A stretch of 64,000 nt of DNA, taken from Sphingomonas brevis (lineage in GTDB: Bacteria; Pseudomonadota; Alphaproteobacteria; Sphingomonadales; Sphingomonadaceae). Below are positions 56,747 through 64,000 of the stretch, piece by piece. Made by a program: the position numbers and the translations under genes. Every line of letters begins with the position of its first letter. Positions within the stretch are counted from its first letter, which is position 1. The notes under the pieces are model-generated. The model had not been told where the DNA came from. It ran no database searches and saw only the letters and a list, made by a program, of their open reading frames with translations. Location: contig NZ_JAMGBB010000001.1 of assembly GCF_023516505.1 (NCBI RefSeq), forward strand, positions 1,736,001 through 1,800,000, in the 5' to 3' direction.

Positions 56747-56757
56747 ATCCATGCTCC

Positions 56758-56928
56758 TTACATGACTCGAAGCAATTGGCGCAGCGCCGAGGAAGTCCGG
56801 CCATCAAGGCCTGCTTCCAATTCGGCGTAACGGGTAGCGGCCGAATAGCGCACCCAATCGATCTGGGCCGCGATGTCCGAGACATGCCGCCATTCCGATT
56901 TCGATAGCTTCAGCGAACCGCTGGCCAT
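56758..56928 (-). CDS. 56-residue protein upstream of pirin
   Basis: MASGSLKLSKSEWRHVSDIA, AQIDWVRYSAATRYAELEAG, then a basic ALRQLLRVM tail. AAGGAGAG lies six bases upstream and the TAA doubles as the ribosome-binding region of pirin. Two predicted amphipathic helices with a WRHVSDIA start. Unknown function; the good ribosome binding site and operon placement make it a strong small-gene candidate. Confidence 0.72.
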   Translation of the reverse strand: MASGSLKLSKSEWRHVSDIAAQIDWVRYSAATRYAELEAGLDGRTSSALRQLLRVM

Positions 56929-56968
56929 TGCTTCTCTCCTTTGCTGGGGGAGAGATAGGCGTTGAATT

Positions 56969-56982
56969 CATTCCGGAGAATG
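56969..56982. promoter_or_regulatory. Putative LysR operator between pirin and lysR
   Basis: CATTC-CGGA-GAATG inverted repeat. Also reads ATTC-N8-GAAT (56966-56981). Same half-sites as the CATTC-N9-GAATG before doxX. Placed midway in the 89-bp divergent gap where LysR-type regulators usually bind. Confidence 0.5.
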
Positions 56983-57017
56983 GGGATAAAGTACAACAAT
57001 CTATTCGGAAAAGTTGA

Positions 57018-57935
57018 ATGGCGAATCCCGGATATCCAACCTTCGACCAGCTCAAAATCTTCCTCGCCGTCGTCGATGAGGGGAGCTTCAATGGCGCAGC
57101 GCGCAAGCTCAACCGGGCGGTCTCCGTCATCAGCTATGGAATCGTCAATCTCGAGGCACAGCTTGGCGTGTCGCTGTTCGAGCGTGAGGGCTCGAGGAAG
57201 CCCAAGCTGACCGAGGCCGGCCAGGCCGTGCTTTCCGAAGCACGCGGGATCTCGAACGACGTTGACGGCCTTCGGGCGAAAGTGCGTGGATTGCTTGAGG
57301 GGCTGGAACCTGAAGTAACCCTGGCAGTCGACGTCCTGATCCCGTCGCGGCGCGTCGCCGTGATATTGCGCGAATTTCAATTCGCTTTTCCTACCGTTTC
57401 GCTGCGTCTCCATGCCGAGGCGCTGGGTGCGATTGCCGCGCTGGTGCTGGATGGCACGGCGCAGCTTGGGATAGGCGGGCCGGTGATCGCCGACGATCCT
57501 GCTTTCGAGCGCAGCTCGGCCGGATCCATCGAGCTAATCCCGGTCGCCGCCCCGACTCATCCGCTCGCCCTGATAAAGCAGCCGAGCCCCGGGGTAGCAC
57601 GGGCCTACACCCAATTGGTGCTCACCGACCGTTCGCCCCTTACGGAAGGCCGCGACTTCGGGGTCATGGCGAGCAGGAGCTGGCGCCTCGCCGATCTCGG
57701 CGCAAAGCATGCGCTGCTGCTGGAGGGCATCGGATGGGGGAACATGCCCCGCGAGATGGTACAAGACGACCTGGCCGGCGGCAGGCTTGTCGAACTTCAC
57801 CTGCCCGACCACCGCGGTGGCAATTACCCGTTGTCGGCCCTGTGGCGCCGTGACCAGCCTCCCGGCCCCGCGACCCAGTGGCTGCTCGATCGATTTGTCG
57901 AGCGGGGAGCAAGCGACCCGCAGCCGTCGTTGTAG
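57018..57935 (+). CDS. LysR-family transcriptional regulator
   Basis: 305 residues. N-terminal winged helix: FDQLKIFLAVVDEGSFNGAARKLNRAVSVISYGIVNLEAQLGVSLFEREG, with a short linker helix, then the LysR substrate domain (EVTLAVDVLIPSRRVAVILREFQFAFPTVSLRLHAEALGAIAALVLDGTAQLGIGG). Divergent from the pirin operon and directly before doxX. Half-sites CATTC/GAATG occur in front of both targets. The ligand may be a quinone or other electrophile. Confidence 0.93.
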   Translation: MANPGYPTFDQLKIFLAVVDEGSFNGAARKLNRAVSVISYGIVNLEAQLGVSLFEREGSRKPKLTEAGQAVLSEARGISNDVDGLRAKVRGLLEGLEPEVTLAVDVLIPSRRVAVILREFQFAFPTVSLRLHAEALGAIAALVLDGTAQLGIGGPVIADDPAFERSSAGSIELIPVAAPTHPLALIKQPSPGVARAYTQLVLTDRSPLTEGRDFGVMASRSWRLADLGAKHALLLEGIGWGNMPREMVQDDLAGGRLVELHLPDHRGGNYPLSALWRRDQPPGPATQWLLDRFVERGASDPQPSL

Positions 57936-57937
57936 GG

Positions 57938-57977
57938 ATCATTCAAGATTATAGAATGATTTGTCGGATATTTATAA
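57938..57977 (+). promoter_or_regulatory. Putative LysR operator and promoter of doxX
   Basis: ATCATTC (57938-57944) and GAATGAT (57954-57960) form a perfect 7-bp inverted repeat with 9 bases between. TTATAA (57972-57977) is a candidate -10 box 12 bp downstream, with a poor -35, as in many LysR-activated promoters. Confidence 0.5.
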
Positions 57978-58040
57978 GCTAAAACCGATGAAACTCGGCG
58001 AGTAGCAGTGGCTCATTCAACCCAAACAAGGGGAATGACC

Positions 58041-58463
58041 ATGATTGCTCCAGTTGCCAATGCAGCCGTCCAGAACGGTCATACCAACGCCTCCTATCTT
58101 GCGACCGCCGGACGGGTCCTGATCGCGGCGATCTTCCTGCTGAGCGGATTCAGCAAGGCCGCCGACCCAGCCTCGGCGCTTGGCTACATCAACTCTACCG
58201 GCCTGCCCTTCCCGGCGCTGGCGTTGGCTGGCGCAATCGCGATCGAACTGCTCGGCGGACTGGCTCTTGTGGTCGGATACCGGACGCGATTGGTTGCGGC
58301 GATCTTGGCGCTGTTCAGCCTGCTGACGGCGTTCACCTTCCACGCCAACCTGGTCGACCAGAACCAGTTCATCCACTTCTTCAAGAATGTGGCGATGGCC
58401 GGAGGCCTCCTCCAGATCATTGCCTTCGGTGGCGGCTCGCTGAGCCTCGACAACCGCCGTTGA
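58041..58463 (+). CDS. DoxX family membrane protein
   Basis: 140 residues from the ATG at 58041, six bases after AAGGGGA; the ATG at 58035 is too close. Four helices: LATAGRVLIAAIFLLSGFSKA, FPALALAGAIAIELLGGLALVV, LVAAILALFSLLTAFTFHA and FKNVAMAGGLLQIIAF. DoxX proteins are membrane quinone-related proteins linked to redox stress. Followed by a GC-rich hairpin and nitronate monooxygenase. Confidence 0.9.
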   Translation: MIAPVANAAVQNGHTNASYLATAGRVLIAAIFLLSGFSKAADPASALGYINSTGLPFPALALAGAIAIELLGGLALVVGYRTRLVAAILALFSLLTAFTFHANLVDQNQFIHFFKNVAMAGGLLQIIAFGGGSLSLDNRR

Positions 58464-58471
58464 CCTCCCCC

Positions 58472-58499
58472 GGCCGGGCGGCGCCTCCCCCGCCCGGCC
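58472..58499 (+). terminator. GC-rich hairpin after doxX
   Basis: GGCCGGGCG (58472-58480) pairs perfectly with CGCCCGGCC (58491-58499), 10-base loop. No T-run follows, so termination is uncertain. Confidence 0.4.
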
Positions 58500-58596
58500 A
58501 CCCATTCGCGTGCGGGGCGCACCGGCGGGATGGCGCCCCAGCGATTGAATGGCGTAAGCAGCCCGCGCCAGTTTCCAGTCGCGCGAGCTATCAAAT

Positions 58597-59643
58597 ATGC
58601 CCCCATTGCTAGATCAATTCGGCATCCGATTGCCGATTATCCAGGCCCCGATGGCCGGTGTTTCCACCCCTGCCATGGCGGCGGCGGTGACCAACGCCGG
58701 TGGCCTGGGATCGATCGGCGTTGGGGCCGGCAGCGTCGCTGAGGCGCGCGAGGCCATCGCCGAATTCCGCCAGCGGTCCGACGGCCCGCTCAATGTCAAT
58801 CTGTTCTGTCATCGGCCCGCCGTCGCCGACGCGGCCAAGGAGCGAGCCTGGATCGACCGGTTGAGACCAGAGTTCGAGGCGCTTGGCGCGGAACCGCCAC
58901 CAAGGCTGCGGGAGATCTATCGCAGCTTTGTCGAAGACGATGCGATGATGGCCATGCTGCTTGAGGCGCGGCCGCACATTGTCAGCTTTCATTTCGGCGT
59001 GCCGCGCGACGAGTGGATCGTGCAGCTGAGGCAGGCCGGAATCATGCTGGTCGCGACCGCCACCAGCCTGTCCGAGGCCCAGGCCTCTGTCCGGGCCGGA
59101 GCAGATGCAATAGTCGCCCAGGGCTGGGAAGCCGGCGGGCATCGCGGATTGTTCGACCCCGATGCGCCCGACGAACGGTTGGAGACTGCCGAATTGGTCG
59201 GACTGCTGGCACGAAAGATTGACCTGCCGATTATCGCCGCCGGCGGCATCATGGATGGTTCGGGAATTACCGCCGCAATGGAATCGGGAGCATCGGCGGC
59301 CCAGCTGGGCACGGCATTCATCGCCTGCGATGAAAGCATCGCCGATGAGGGCTTTCGCCTGGCGCTGGCCGACGCGGACAATCGCCCAACCGTGATGACC
59401 CGCGCCATCTCCGGCCGGCCGGCGCGCAGCCTCGGCAATCGCTTCACGGCATTGGGAAGTGCGATTTCGGACGACGAGATCCCGGCTTATCCAGTCGCCT
59501 ATGACCTCGGCAAAGCGCTGCATTCCGCCGGCAAGGCCATGGGCGAATATGGTTATGGCGCGCAATGGGCCGGCCGGGCCGCCAATCTGTCCCGACCGAT
59601 GCCGGCGTCAAAGCTGGTGCGGACGTTGGAGGCCGAGCTCTGA
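58597..59643 (+). CDS. Nitronate monooxygenase (2-nitropropane dioxygenase type)
   Basis: 348 residues, FMN-binding TIM barrel. IRLPIIQAPMAGVSTPAMAAAVTNAGGLGSIG at the start, MLVATATSLSEAQASVRAGADAIVAQGWEAGGHRG with the catalytic His, and LPIIAAGGIMDGSGITAAMESGASAAQLGTAFI, the FMN-phosphate site. Detoxifies nitroalkanes such as propionate 3-nitronate. The start ATG lacks a clear Shine-Dalgarno. Likely a member of the LysR/DoxX stress module. Confidence 0.93.
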   Translation: MPPLLDQFGIRLPIIQAPMAGVSTPAMAAAVTNAGGLGSIGVGAGSVAEAREAIAEFRQRSDGPLNVNLFCHRPAVADAAKERAWIDRLRPEFEALGAEPPPRLREIYRSFVEDDAMMAMLLEARPHIVSFHFGVPRDEWIVQLRQAGIMLVATATSLSEAQASVRAGADAIVAQGWEAGGHRGLFDPDAPDERLETAELVGLLARKIDLPIIAAGGIMDGSGITAAMESGASAAQLGTAFIACDESIADEGFRLALADADNRPTVMTRAISGRPARSLGNRFTALGSAISDDEIPAYPVAYDLGKALHSAGKAMGEYGYGAQWAGRAANLSRPMPASKLVRTLEAEL

Positions 59644-59703
59644 TGCTTGCGCATCGCATCACGGGTCTCGACGTCCCGATCGCGGTCCTGATATCGATCG
59701 CAA

Positions 59704-60909
59704 ATGGCCAATTCGCCTGAACGGCAGCAGCTGCTGGACAAATATGCCGGCATCGCACTGATCGCCGCGGCGGCCGCCGCGCTGCTTGCCGCCAACGGCC
59801 CGCTCGCCGGAACCTATCAGGACCTGCTCCACTGGAAAATTGGCCCGCCCCTTCCGCGCCATGGGCAAATGGACCTCCACCATTGGGTCGCCGATGGGCT
59901 GATGGCTGTCTTCTTCCTGCTGGTTGGCCTTGAAGTGAAGCGCGAATGGTACGCCGGCCAGCTGTCGAGCGCCGCCGAACGGCGCCTGCCGATCATCGCC
60001 GCAATAGCCGGAATGGCCTTGCCCGCGGCCGTGTTTCTAGCAGTGATCGGGGGCGATCCTGGCCTGGCCAGGGGTTGGGCTATTCCGGCAGCGACCGACA
60101 TCGCATTCGCGGTCGGGGTGCTGGCCATCCTCGGCCGCAATGCGCCCGCGTCGATCAAGCTGCTGCTGGTCGCCATTGCCATCGTCGACGACATCGGAGC
60201 GGTCCTGATCATCGCGCTGTTCTACACGGCGGACCTGTATGTCCCCGCACTTGCCGCGGCACTCGCGCTGACGCTGGCGATGGCGGCAATGGGGCGGTTC
60301 GGACTACGCCGCCTATGGCCCTTCCTGATCGGGTTCCTGTTGCTGTGGCTGCTGGTGCTGGCAAGCGGCGTCCATGCGACCATTTCGGGCGTGCTGGCCG
60401 CGCTGACCATTCCACTCGGCCAGGGCGAAGGCCGCTCGCCGCTGAAGAAGCTGGAACATGCCATCCATCCCTGGGTGATGTTTGCGATCGTACCGATCTT
60501 CGGCTTCGCTTCGGCCGGCGTGGCCTTGGGCGGAGTTGATGACCTCGCCCGGCCATTGCCGCTGGCAATCCTTGCCGGACTGTTCCTCGGCAAGCAGCTC
60601 GGCATTTTCGGCGCCATCTGGGCAGCGGTACGGTTGGGAATTGCCACGCGGCCGGCGGCGGCCAGCTGGCGCCAGCTCTATGGTGCCGCCATCCTGTGCG
60701 GCATCGGGTTCACGATGAGCCTGTTTATCGGCGCTCTGGCGTTCCCCGGAAATCCTGAGTTGGTTGACCAGGCCAAGGTCGGGACTTTGGCCGGTTCATT
60801 GCTCTCGGCGCTTGCCGGTTACGCCATTCTAAGGTTCGCCCCGGCGGCGACGGAGAGACCGGCCGACCGCGACGAGGTGGGAGAGCTATTTTCCGCCGAC
60901 GAACCCTAG
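59704..60909 (+). CDS. nhaA: Na+/H+ antiporter NhaA
   Basis: 401 residues, about 12 helices. Sequence marks: HHWVADGLMAVFFLLVGLEVKREWYAGQLSS, PAATDIAFAVGVLAILG (transport site Asp pair DIAFA with VDDIGA downstream) and IVDDIGAVLIIALFYT. Electrogenic exchange of internal Na+ for external H+. ATG at 59704. Its stop overlaps the convergent etfA stop by 4 bp. Confidence 0.94.
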   Translation: MANSPERQQLLDKYAGIALIAAAAAALLAANGPLAGTYQDLLHWKIGPPLPRHGQMDLHHWVADGLMAVFFLLVGLEVKREWYAGQLSSAAERRLPIIAAIAGMALPAAVFLAVIGGDPGLARGWAIPAATDIAFAVGVLAILGRNAPASIKLLLVAIAIVDDIGAVLIIALFYTADLYVPALAAALALTLAMAAMGRFGLRRLWPFLIGFLLLWLLVLASGVHATISGVLAALTIPLGQGEGRSPLKKLEHAIHPWVMFAIVPIFGFASAGVALGGVDDLARPLPLAILAGLFLGKQLGIFGAIWAAVRLGIATRPAAASWRQLYGAAILCGIGFTMSLFIGALAFPGNPELVDQAKVGTLAGSLLSALAGYAILRFAPAATERPADRDEVGELFSADEP

Positions 60910-61835
60910 AGTTTTTCGGTCAGCTCAGGGACGATCTTGAACAGGTCGCCGACCAGGCCAATGTCCGCGACCTGGAAAATCGGCGCTTCCTCGTCCTTGT
61001 TGATGGCGATGATGGTTTTCGAATCCTTCATGCCGGCGAGGTGCTGGATGGCGCCGGAAATGCCGATCGCGACATAGACTTCGGGCGCGACAATCTTGCC
61101 GGTCTGGCCGACCTGATAATCGTTCGGGGCGTAACCGGCATCGACCGCGGCGCGAGACGCACCGACGGCGGCGCCAAGCTTGTCGGCCAGCGGATCGAGC
61201 AGCTTGTGGAAGTCGTCCGACGAACCGAAGGCGCGGCCGCCCGAAACGATCACCTTGGCGCTGGTCAGTTCCGGCCGCTCGGATTTTGACAATTCGGCGC
61301 CGACGAACGACGACTTGCCCGACGCGCCGCCGGCATCGACCGCCTCGATCGCGCCCGAACCGCCGCTGGGCGCAGCCTTTTCGAACGCCGTCCCGCGAAC
61401 GGTAATGACCTTCTTGGCATCCTTCGACCTGACCGTGGCGATGGCATTGCCGGCGTAGATCGGCCGGGTGAAGGTGTCCTCGCCCTCGACCGAGAGGATG
61501 TCGGAGATCTGCATCACGTCGAGCAGTGCGGCGACGCGTGGCGCCACATTCTTGCCGGTGGTCGTTGCCGGGGCGAGGAAGGCGTCGTGGCTGCCCATCA
61601 GCGCGGCGGCGACGGGAGCTACATCCTCGGCCAGCTGGTGCTCGAGGTGCGCACCGTCGGCGACGTGGACCTTGCCGACACCGGCGATCCTGGACGCCGC
61701 ATCGGCAATTGCGCCGACACCCTTGCCGGCGACGAGCAAGTGAACTTCGCCGAGCCTGGAGGCGGCGGTGACGGCAGCGAGGGTCGCATCCTTGACCGAC
61801 GATCCGTCATGTTCGACCAGAACCAGAGTCTTCAT
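60906..61835 (-). CDS. etfA: Electron transfer flavoprotein alpha subunit
   Basis: 309 residues. N-terminal domain [36 protein letters not shown]-terminal FAD-binding domain [75 protein letters not shown]. Carries electrons from acyl-CoA dehydrogenases to ETF-quinone oxidoreductase. The start overlaps the etfB stop by 4 bp. Confidence 0.97.
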   Translation of the reverse strand: MKTLVLVEHDGSSVKDATLAAVTAASRLGEVHLLVAGKGVGAIADAASRIAGVGKVHVADGAHLEHQLAEDVAPVAAALMGSHDAFLAPATTTGKNVAPRVAALLDVMQISDILSVEGEDTFTRPIYAGNAIATVRSKDAKKVITVRGTAFEKAAPSGGSGAIEAVDAGGASGKSSFVGAELSKSERPELTSAKVIVSGGRAFGSSDDFHKLLDPLADKLGAAVGASRAAVDAGYAPNDYQVGQTGKIVAPEVYVAIGISGAIQHLAGMKDSKTIIAINKDEEAPIFQVADIGLVGDLFKIVPELTEKL

Positions 61836-62581
61836 TTGGCCACTCCCAGCGCCTTCAGCTTGCCAACTAGCTCATCGACCGAGCCGACCTTGATCCCCGC
61901 CTGCCGCTTGGCCGGTTCGGTCACCTTGAGCGTCTCCAGCCGCGGCGCCACGTCGACGCCATAGTCGCCGGGCGACTTGGTTGCGAGCGGCTTCGACTTG
62001 GCCTTCATGATGTTGGGCAGCGAGGCGTAGCGCGGCTCGTTCAGGCGAAGGTCGGTGGTCACGATAGCCGGCGTTGCCAGCTTGACCGTCTCGAGTCCGC
62101 CATCGACTTCGCGCGTGACGTTAAGATCGCTTGCCGAGACTTCGACCTTGGATGCGAAAGTGCCCTGCGGCCAGCCAAGCAGCGCGGCGAGCATCTGGCC
62201 CGTCTGGTTGCTGTCGTCGTCGATTGCCTGCTTGCCGAGGATGACGAGGTCGGGACTTTCCTCGGCCGTGATGCCCTTCAGTATCTTTGCGACCGCGAGC
62301 GGCTCAACCTCTTCCTCGGTCTGGACGAGGATGGCGCGATCCGCGCCCATGGCGAGCGCGGTGCGAAGCGTCTCCTGCGCCTTGGCCGGGCCAACCGACA
62401 CGGCGATAATCTCCGTCGCGACGCCCTTTTCCTTGAGGCGGATCGCCTCCTCGACGGCAATCTCGTCGAACGGGTTCATCGACATTTTGACGTTGGCGAG
62501 ATCGACGCCCGAGCCATCCATCTTGACCCGCGGCTTGACGTTATAATCGATCACTCGCTTGACGGCGACCAAGAGCTTCAT
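61832..62581 (-). CDS. etfB: Electron transfer flavoprotein beta subunit
   Basis: 249 residues. [27 protein letters not shown] at the start; [26 protein letters not shown]; and the AMP-binding region [27 protein letters not shown]. Forms the ETF heterodimer with etfA, the downstream gene. Confidence 0.97.
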   Translation of the reverse strand: MKLLVAVKRVIDYNVKPRVKMDGSGVDLANVKMSMNPFDEIAVEEAIRLKEKGVATEIIAVSVGPAKAQETLRTALAMGADRAILVQTEEEVEPLAVAKILKGITAEESPDLVILGKQAIDDDSNQTGQMLAALLGWPQGTFASKVEVSASDLNVTREVDGGLETVKLATPAIVTTDLRLNEPRYASLPNIMKAKSKPLATKSPGDYGVDVAPRLETLKVTEPAKRQAGIKVGSVDELVGKLKALGVAK

Positions 62582-62600
62582 TCGTCATCCCTTCCTCGTC

Positions 62601-62714
62601 ATGCCGGACTGGGTTCCCATCAAAGTACTACTTTGATGGGGTCCCGTGATCCGGCATCCGCCTGCCTTTTCTTTTCGTCCCTAAGAGAAGGCGGACCCCG
62701 GCTCAAGGCCGGGG
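62601..62714. repeat. Nested palindromic intergenic element and REP-like hairpin between etfB and sucC
   Basis: ATGCCGGACT (62601-62610) and TGATCCGGCAT (62647-62657) are the two halves of a typical sphingomonad palindrome, split by a 36-base segment that is itself a near-perfect hairpin (CCCATCAAAGTA-C-TACTTTGATGGG, 62616-62640). Further on CCCCGGC-N5-GCCGGGG (62696-62714) forms another stem, downstream of the sucC stop on its strand. No gene lies in this 143-bp gap. Confidence 0.8.
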
Positions 62715-62724
62715 TGACGGACTG

Positions 62725-63924
62725 CTATGCGACTTCCTTGACCTGCTCGACGATTTTCCGCGCCGCGTCGCCAAGGTCGTTGGCAGCGACGATCGGCAAC
62801 CCGCTCATGGCGAGAATGTCCTTGCCTTGCTGGACATTGGTGCCTTCGAGCCGGACGACCAGCGGTACCGACAGCTGCACTTCCTTGGCCGCCTCGACGA
62901 TGCCCTCGGCGATGATGTCGCAGCGCATGATTCCGCCGAAGATGTTGACCAGTATGCCCTTCACCGCCGGATCGCTGAGAATGATCTTGAACGCGGCGGT
63001 GACCTTTTCCTTCGAGGCGCCGCCGCCGACATCGAGGAAGTTGGCGGGGAAGGCGCCGTTCAGCTTGATGATGTCCATCGTCGCCATGGCGAGGCCGGCG
63101 CCATTGACCATGCAGCCGATGTCGCCGTCGAGCTTGATGTAGGCGAGGTCGTACTTCGATGCCTCAACCTCCATCGGGTCTTCTTCCGAAATGTCGCGCA
63201 GCTGCTCCAGGTCCGGATGGCGGAACTCCGCATTGCTGTCGAAGCCGACCTTGGCATCGAGCACCATCAGCTGGCCGTTTCCGGTGATCGCCAGCGGATT
63301 AATCTCGATCTGCGAAGCGTCGGTGCCGACGAATGCATCGTAGAGCTTGGCGAGCACCCCGGCCGCCTGCTTGGCGAGGTCGCCCGTGAGGCCGAGCGCG
63401 GCCGCGACGGCACGGCCGTGGTGCGGCATCAGCCCGGTCGCCGGATCGATGGTGATGGTCTCGATCTTCTCGGGCGTGTCGTGGGCAACCGCCTCGATAT
63501 CCATCCCGCCCTCGGTCGAGGCGACGACGGCGATGCGGCCGGTCGAGCGGTCGACCAGCAGCGCCAGGTAGAATTCCTTTTCGATGTCGACGCCGTCGGT
63601 GATGTAAAGCCGCTGGACCTGCTTGCCGGCCGGGCCGGTCTGGACCGTTACAAGCGTCTTGCCCAACATCTCCTCGGCATGCACGCGAACTTCGTCGATC
63701 GACCTGGCAAGGCGAACGCCGCCCTTGGCGTCAGGACCCAATTCCTTGAACTTGCCCTTGCCGCGACCGCCAGCATGAATCTGCGCCTTGACCACCCAAA
63801 GGGGCCCGGGCAGCTGCCTTGCGGCCTCGACCGCCTCGTCGACGCTCATCGCGGCATGGCCGGCGGGGACCGGCACGCCGAACTTCGCGAGCAATTCCTT
63901 GGCCTGATATTCGTGGATGTTCAT
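62725..63924 (-). CDS. sucC: Succinyl-CoA ligase (ADP-forming) beta subunit
   Basis: 399 residues from the ATG at 63924 ([22 protein letters not shown]). ATP-grasp domain: [25 protein letters not shown], and the ligase domain [48 protein letters not shown]-cycle substrate-level phosphorylation. The partner sucD does not follow: downstream are the repeat region and etfB. The last 76 bases of the window upstream show only promoter-like sequence. Confidence 0.97.
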   Translation of the reverse strand: MNIHEYQAKELLAKFGVPVPAGHAAMSVDEAVEAARQLPGPLWVVKAQIHAGGRGKGKFKELGPDAKGGVRLARSIDEVRVHAEEMLGKTLVTVQTGPAGKQVQRLYITDGVDIEKEFYLALLVDRSTGRIAVVASTEGGMDIEAVAHDTPEKIETITIDPATGLMPHHGRAVAAALGLTGDLAKQAAGVLAKLYDAFVGTDASQIEINPLAITGNGQLMVLDAKVGFDSNAEFRHPDLEQLRDISEEDPMEVEASKYDLAYIKLDGDIGCMVNGAGLAMATMDIIKLNGAFPANFLDVGGGASKEKVTAAFKIILSDPAVKGILVNIFGGIMRCDIIAEGIVEAAKEVQLSVPLVVRLEGTNVQQGKDILAMSGLPIVAANDLGDAARKIVEQVKEVA

Positions 63925-64000
63925 GTGAGTCTCGCTGGAGGGGGTTGCCGCGCCCTTAAGCATGACTCCGGGCCAATGCCAAGTTAGGGCTGGACGGTGT

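Noticed and set aside
62827-63987. 386-residue frame opposite sucC
   Set aside because: Antisense shadow of a highly conserved enzyme gene.

Overview
The window is high-GC DNA from an alphaproteobacterium, most likely a member of the Sphingomonadaceae (inferred from gene content; no 16S is present). Pointers are the >1000-residue TonB-dependent receptor with the RRAYVSARLRF-type C terminus, the DUF2093-xseA pair, the infA-maf-RNase E/G-like-yacG-tRNA-Phe cluster, bolA/J-domain/cobS/cobT genes, and a K+-independent H+-pyrophosphatase. It is chromosomal: most genes are housekeeping, there is no phage, plasmid, transposase or CRISPR signal, and gene density is high with many 4-bp ATGA/GTGA overlaps.

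Layout. 1-11.1 kb: the end of an M28 peptidase gene, clpB, two tandem 2-oxoglutarate/Fe(II) oxygenases, then on the other strand a TPR-sulfotransferase, a small secreted protein, a DUF6065-like protein and a large TonB-dependent receptor. 11.3-17.8 kb: DUF2093/xseA back-to-back with a purD operon carrying three small membrane or DNA-binding proteins, a CorC/HlyC-type membrane protein, tadA and rpmB. 17.8-28.3 kb: a phytase-like esterase, cobT and cobS, then a compact seven-gene detoxification-type operon (VOC, GST, double DUF1428, double VOC, PhnB-like, RibD/DHFR-like, GST) behind a divergent HxlR regulator, then a J-domain gene and bolA. 28.4-40.5 kb: a large autotransporter, pirin and an alpha/beta hydrolase, nusB-thiL, hppA, a quinone oxidoreductase and the infA cluster with tRNA-Phe.

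40.6-55.7 kb is an envelope-centred accessory region: OmpA-like protein, two DUF3313 proteins, several small membrane proteins, AI-2E transporter, K+ channel, a NodT/HlyD/DUF2955 tripartite exporter, a patatin lipoprotein, a soluble HisKA_3 kinase with a NarL-type regulator, a DUF2092 protein and a glycine-rich Val-Gly-Gly repeat protein. 56-59.6 kb is a LysR-centred module (56-residue protein + pirin divergent from LysR, then DoxX and nitronate monooxygenase) with matching CATTC/GAATG inverted repeats. The window closes with nhaA, etfBA and sucC.

Most useful new observations: xseA and purD diverge with start codons sharing the same CATG; the HxlR operon sits between the J-domain gene and cobS, which I recall as neighbours in many alphaproteobacteria; several conserved-looking proteins of 33-56 residues; an operator pair for the LysR module; and a nested palindrome between etfB and sucC. 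The oxygenase/sulfotransferase/DUF6065/TonB-receptor block is the best candidate for an undescribed functional system, but its function is inference only.
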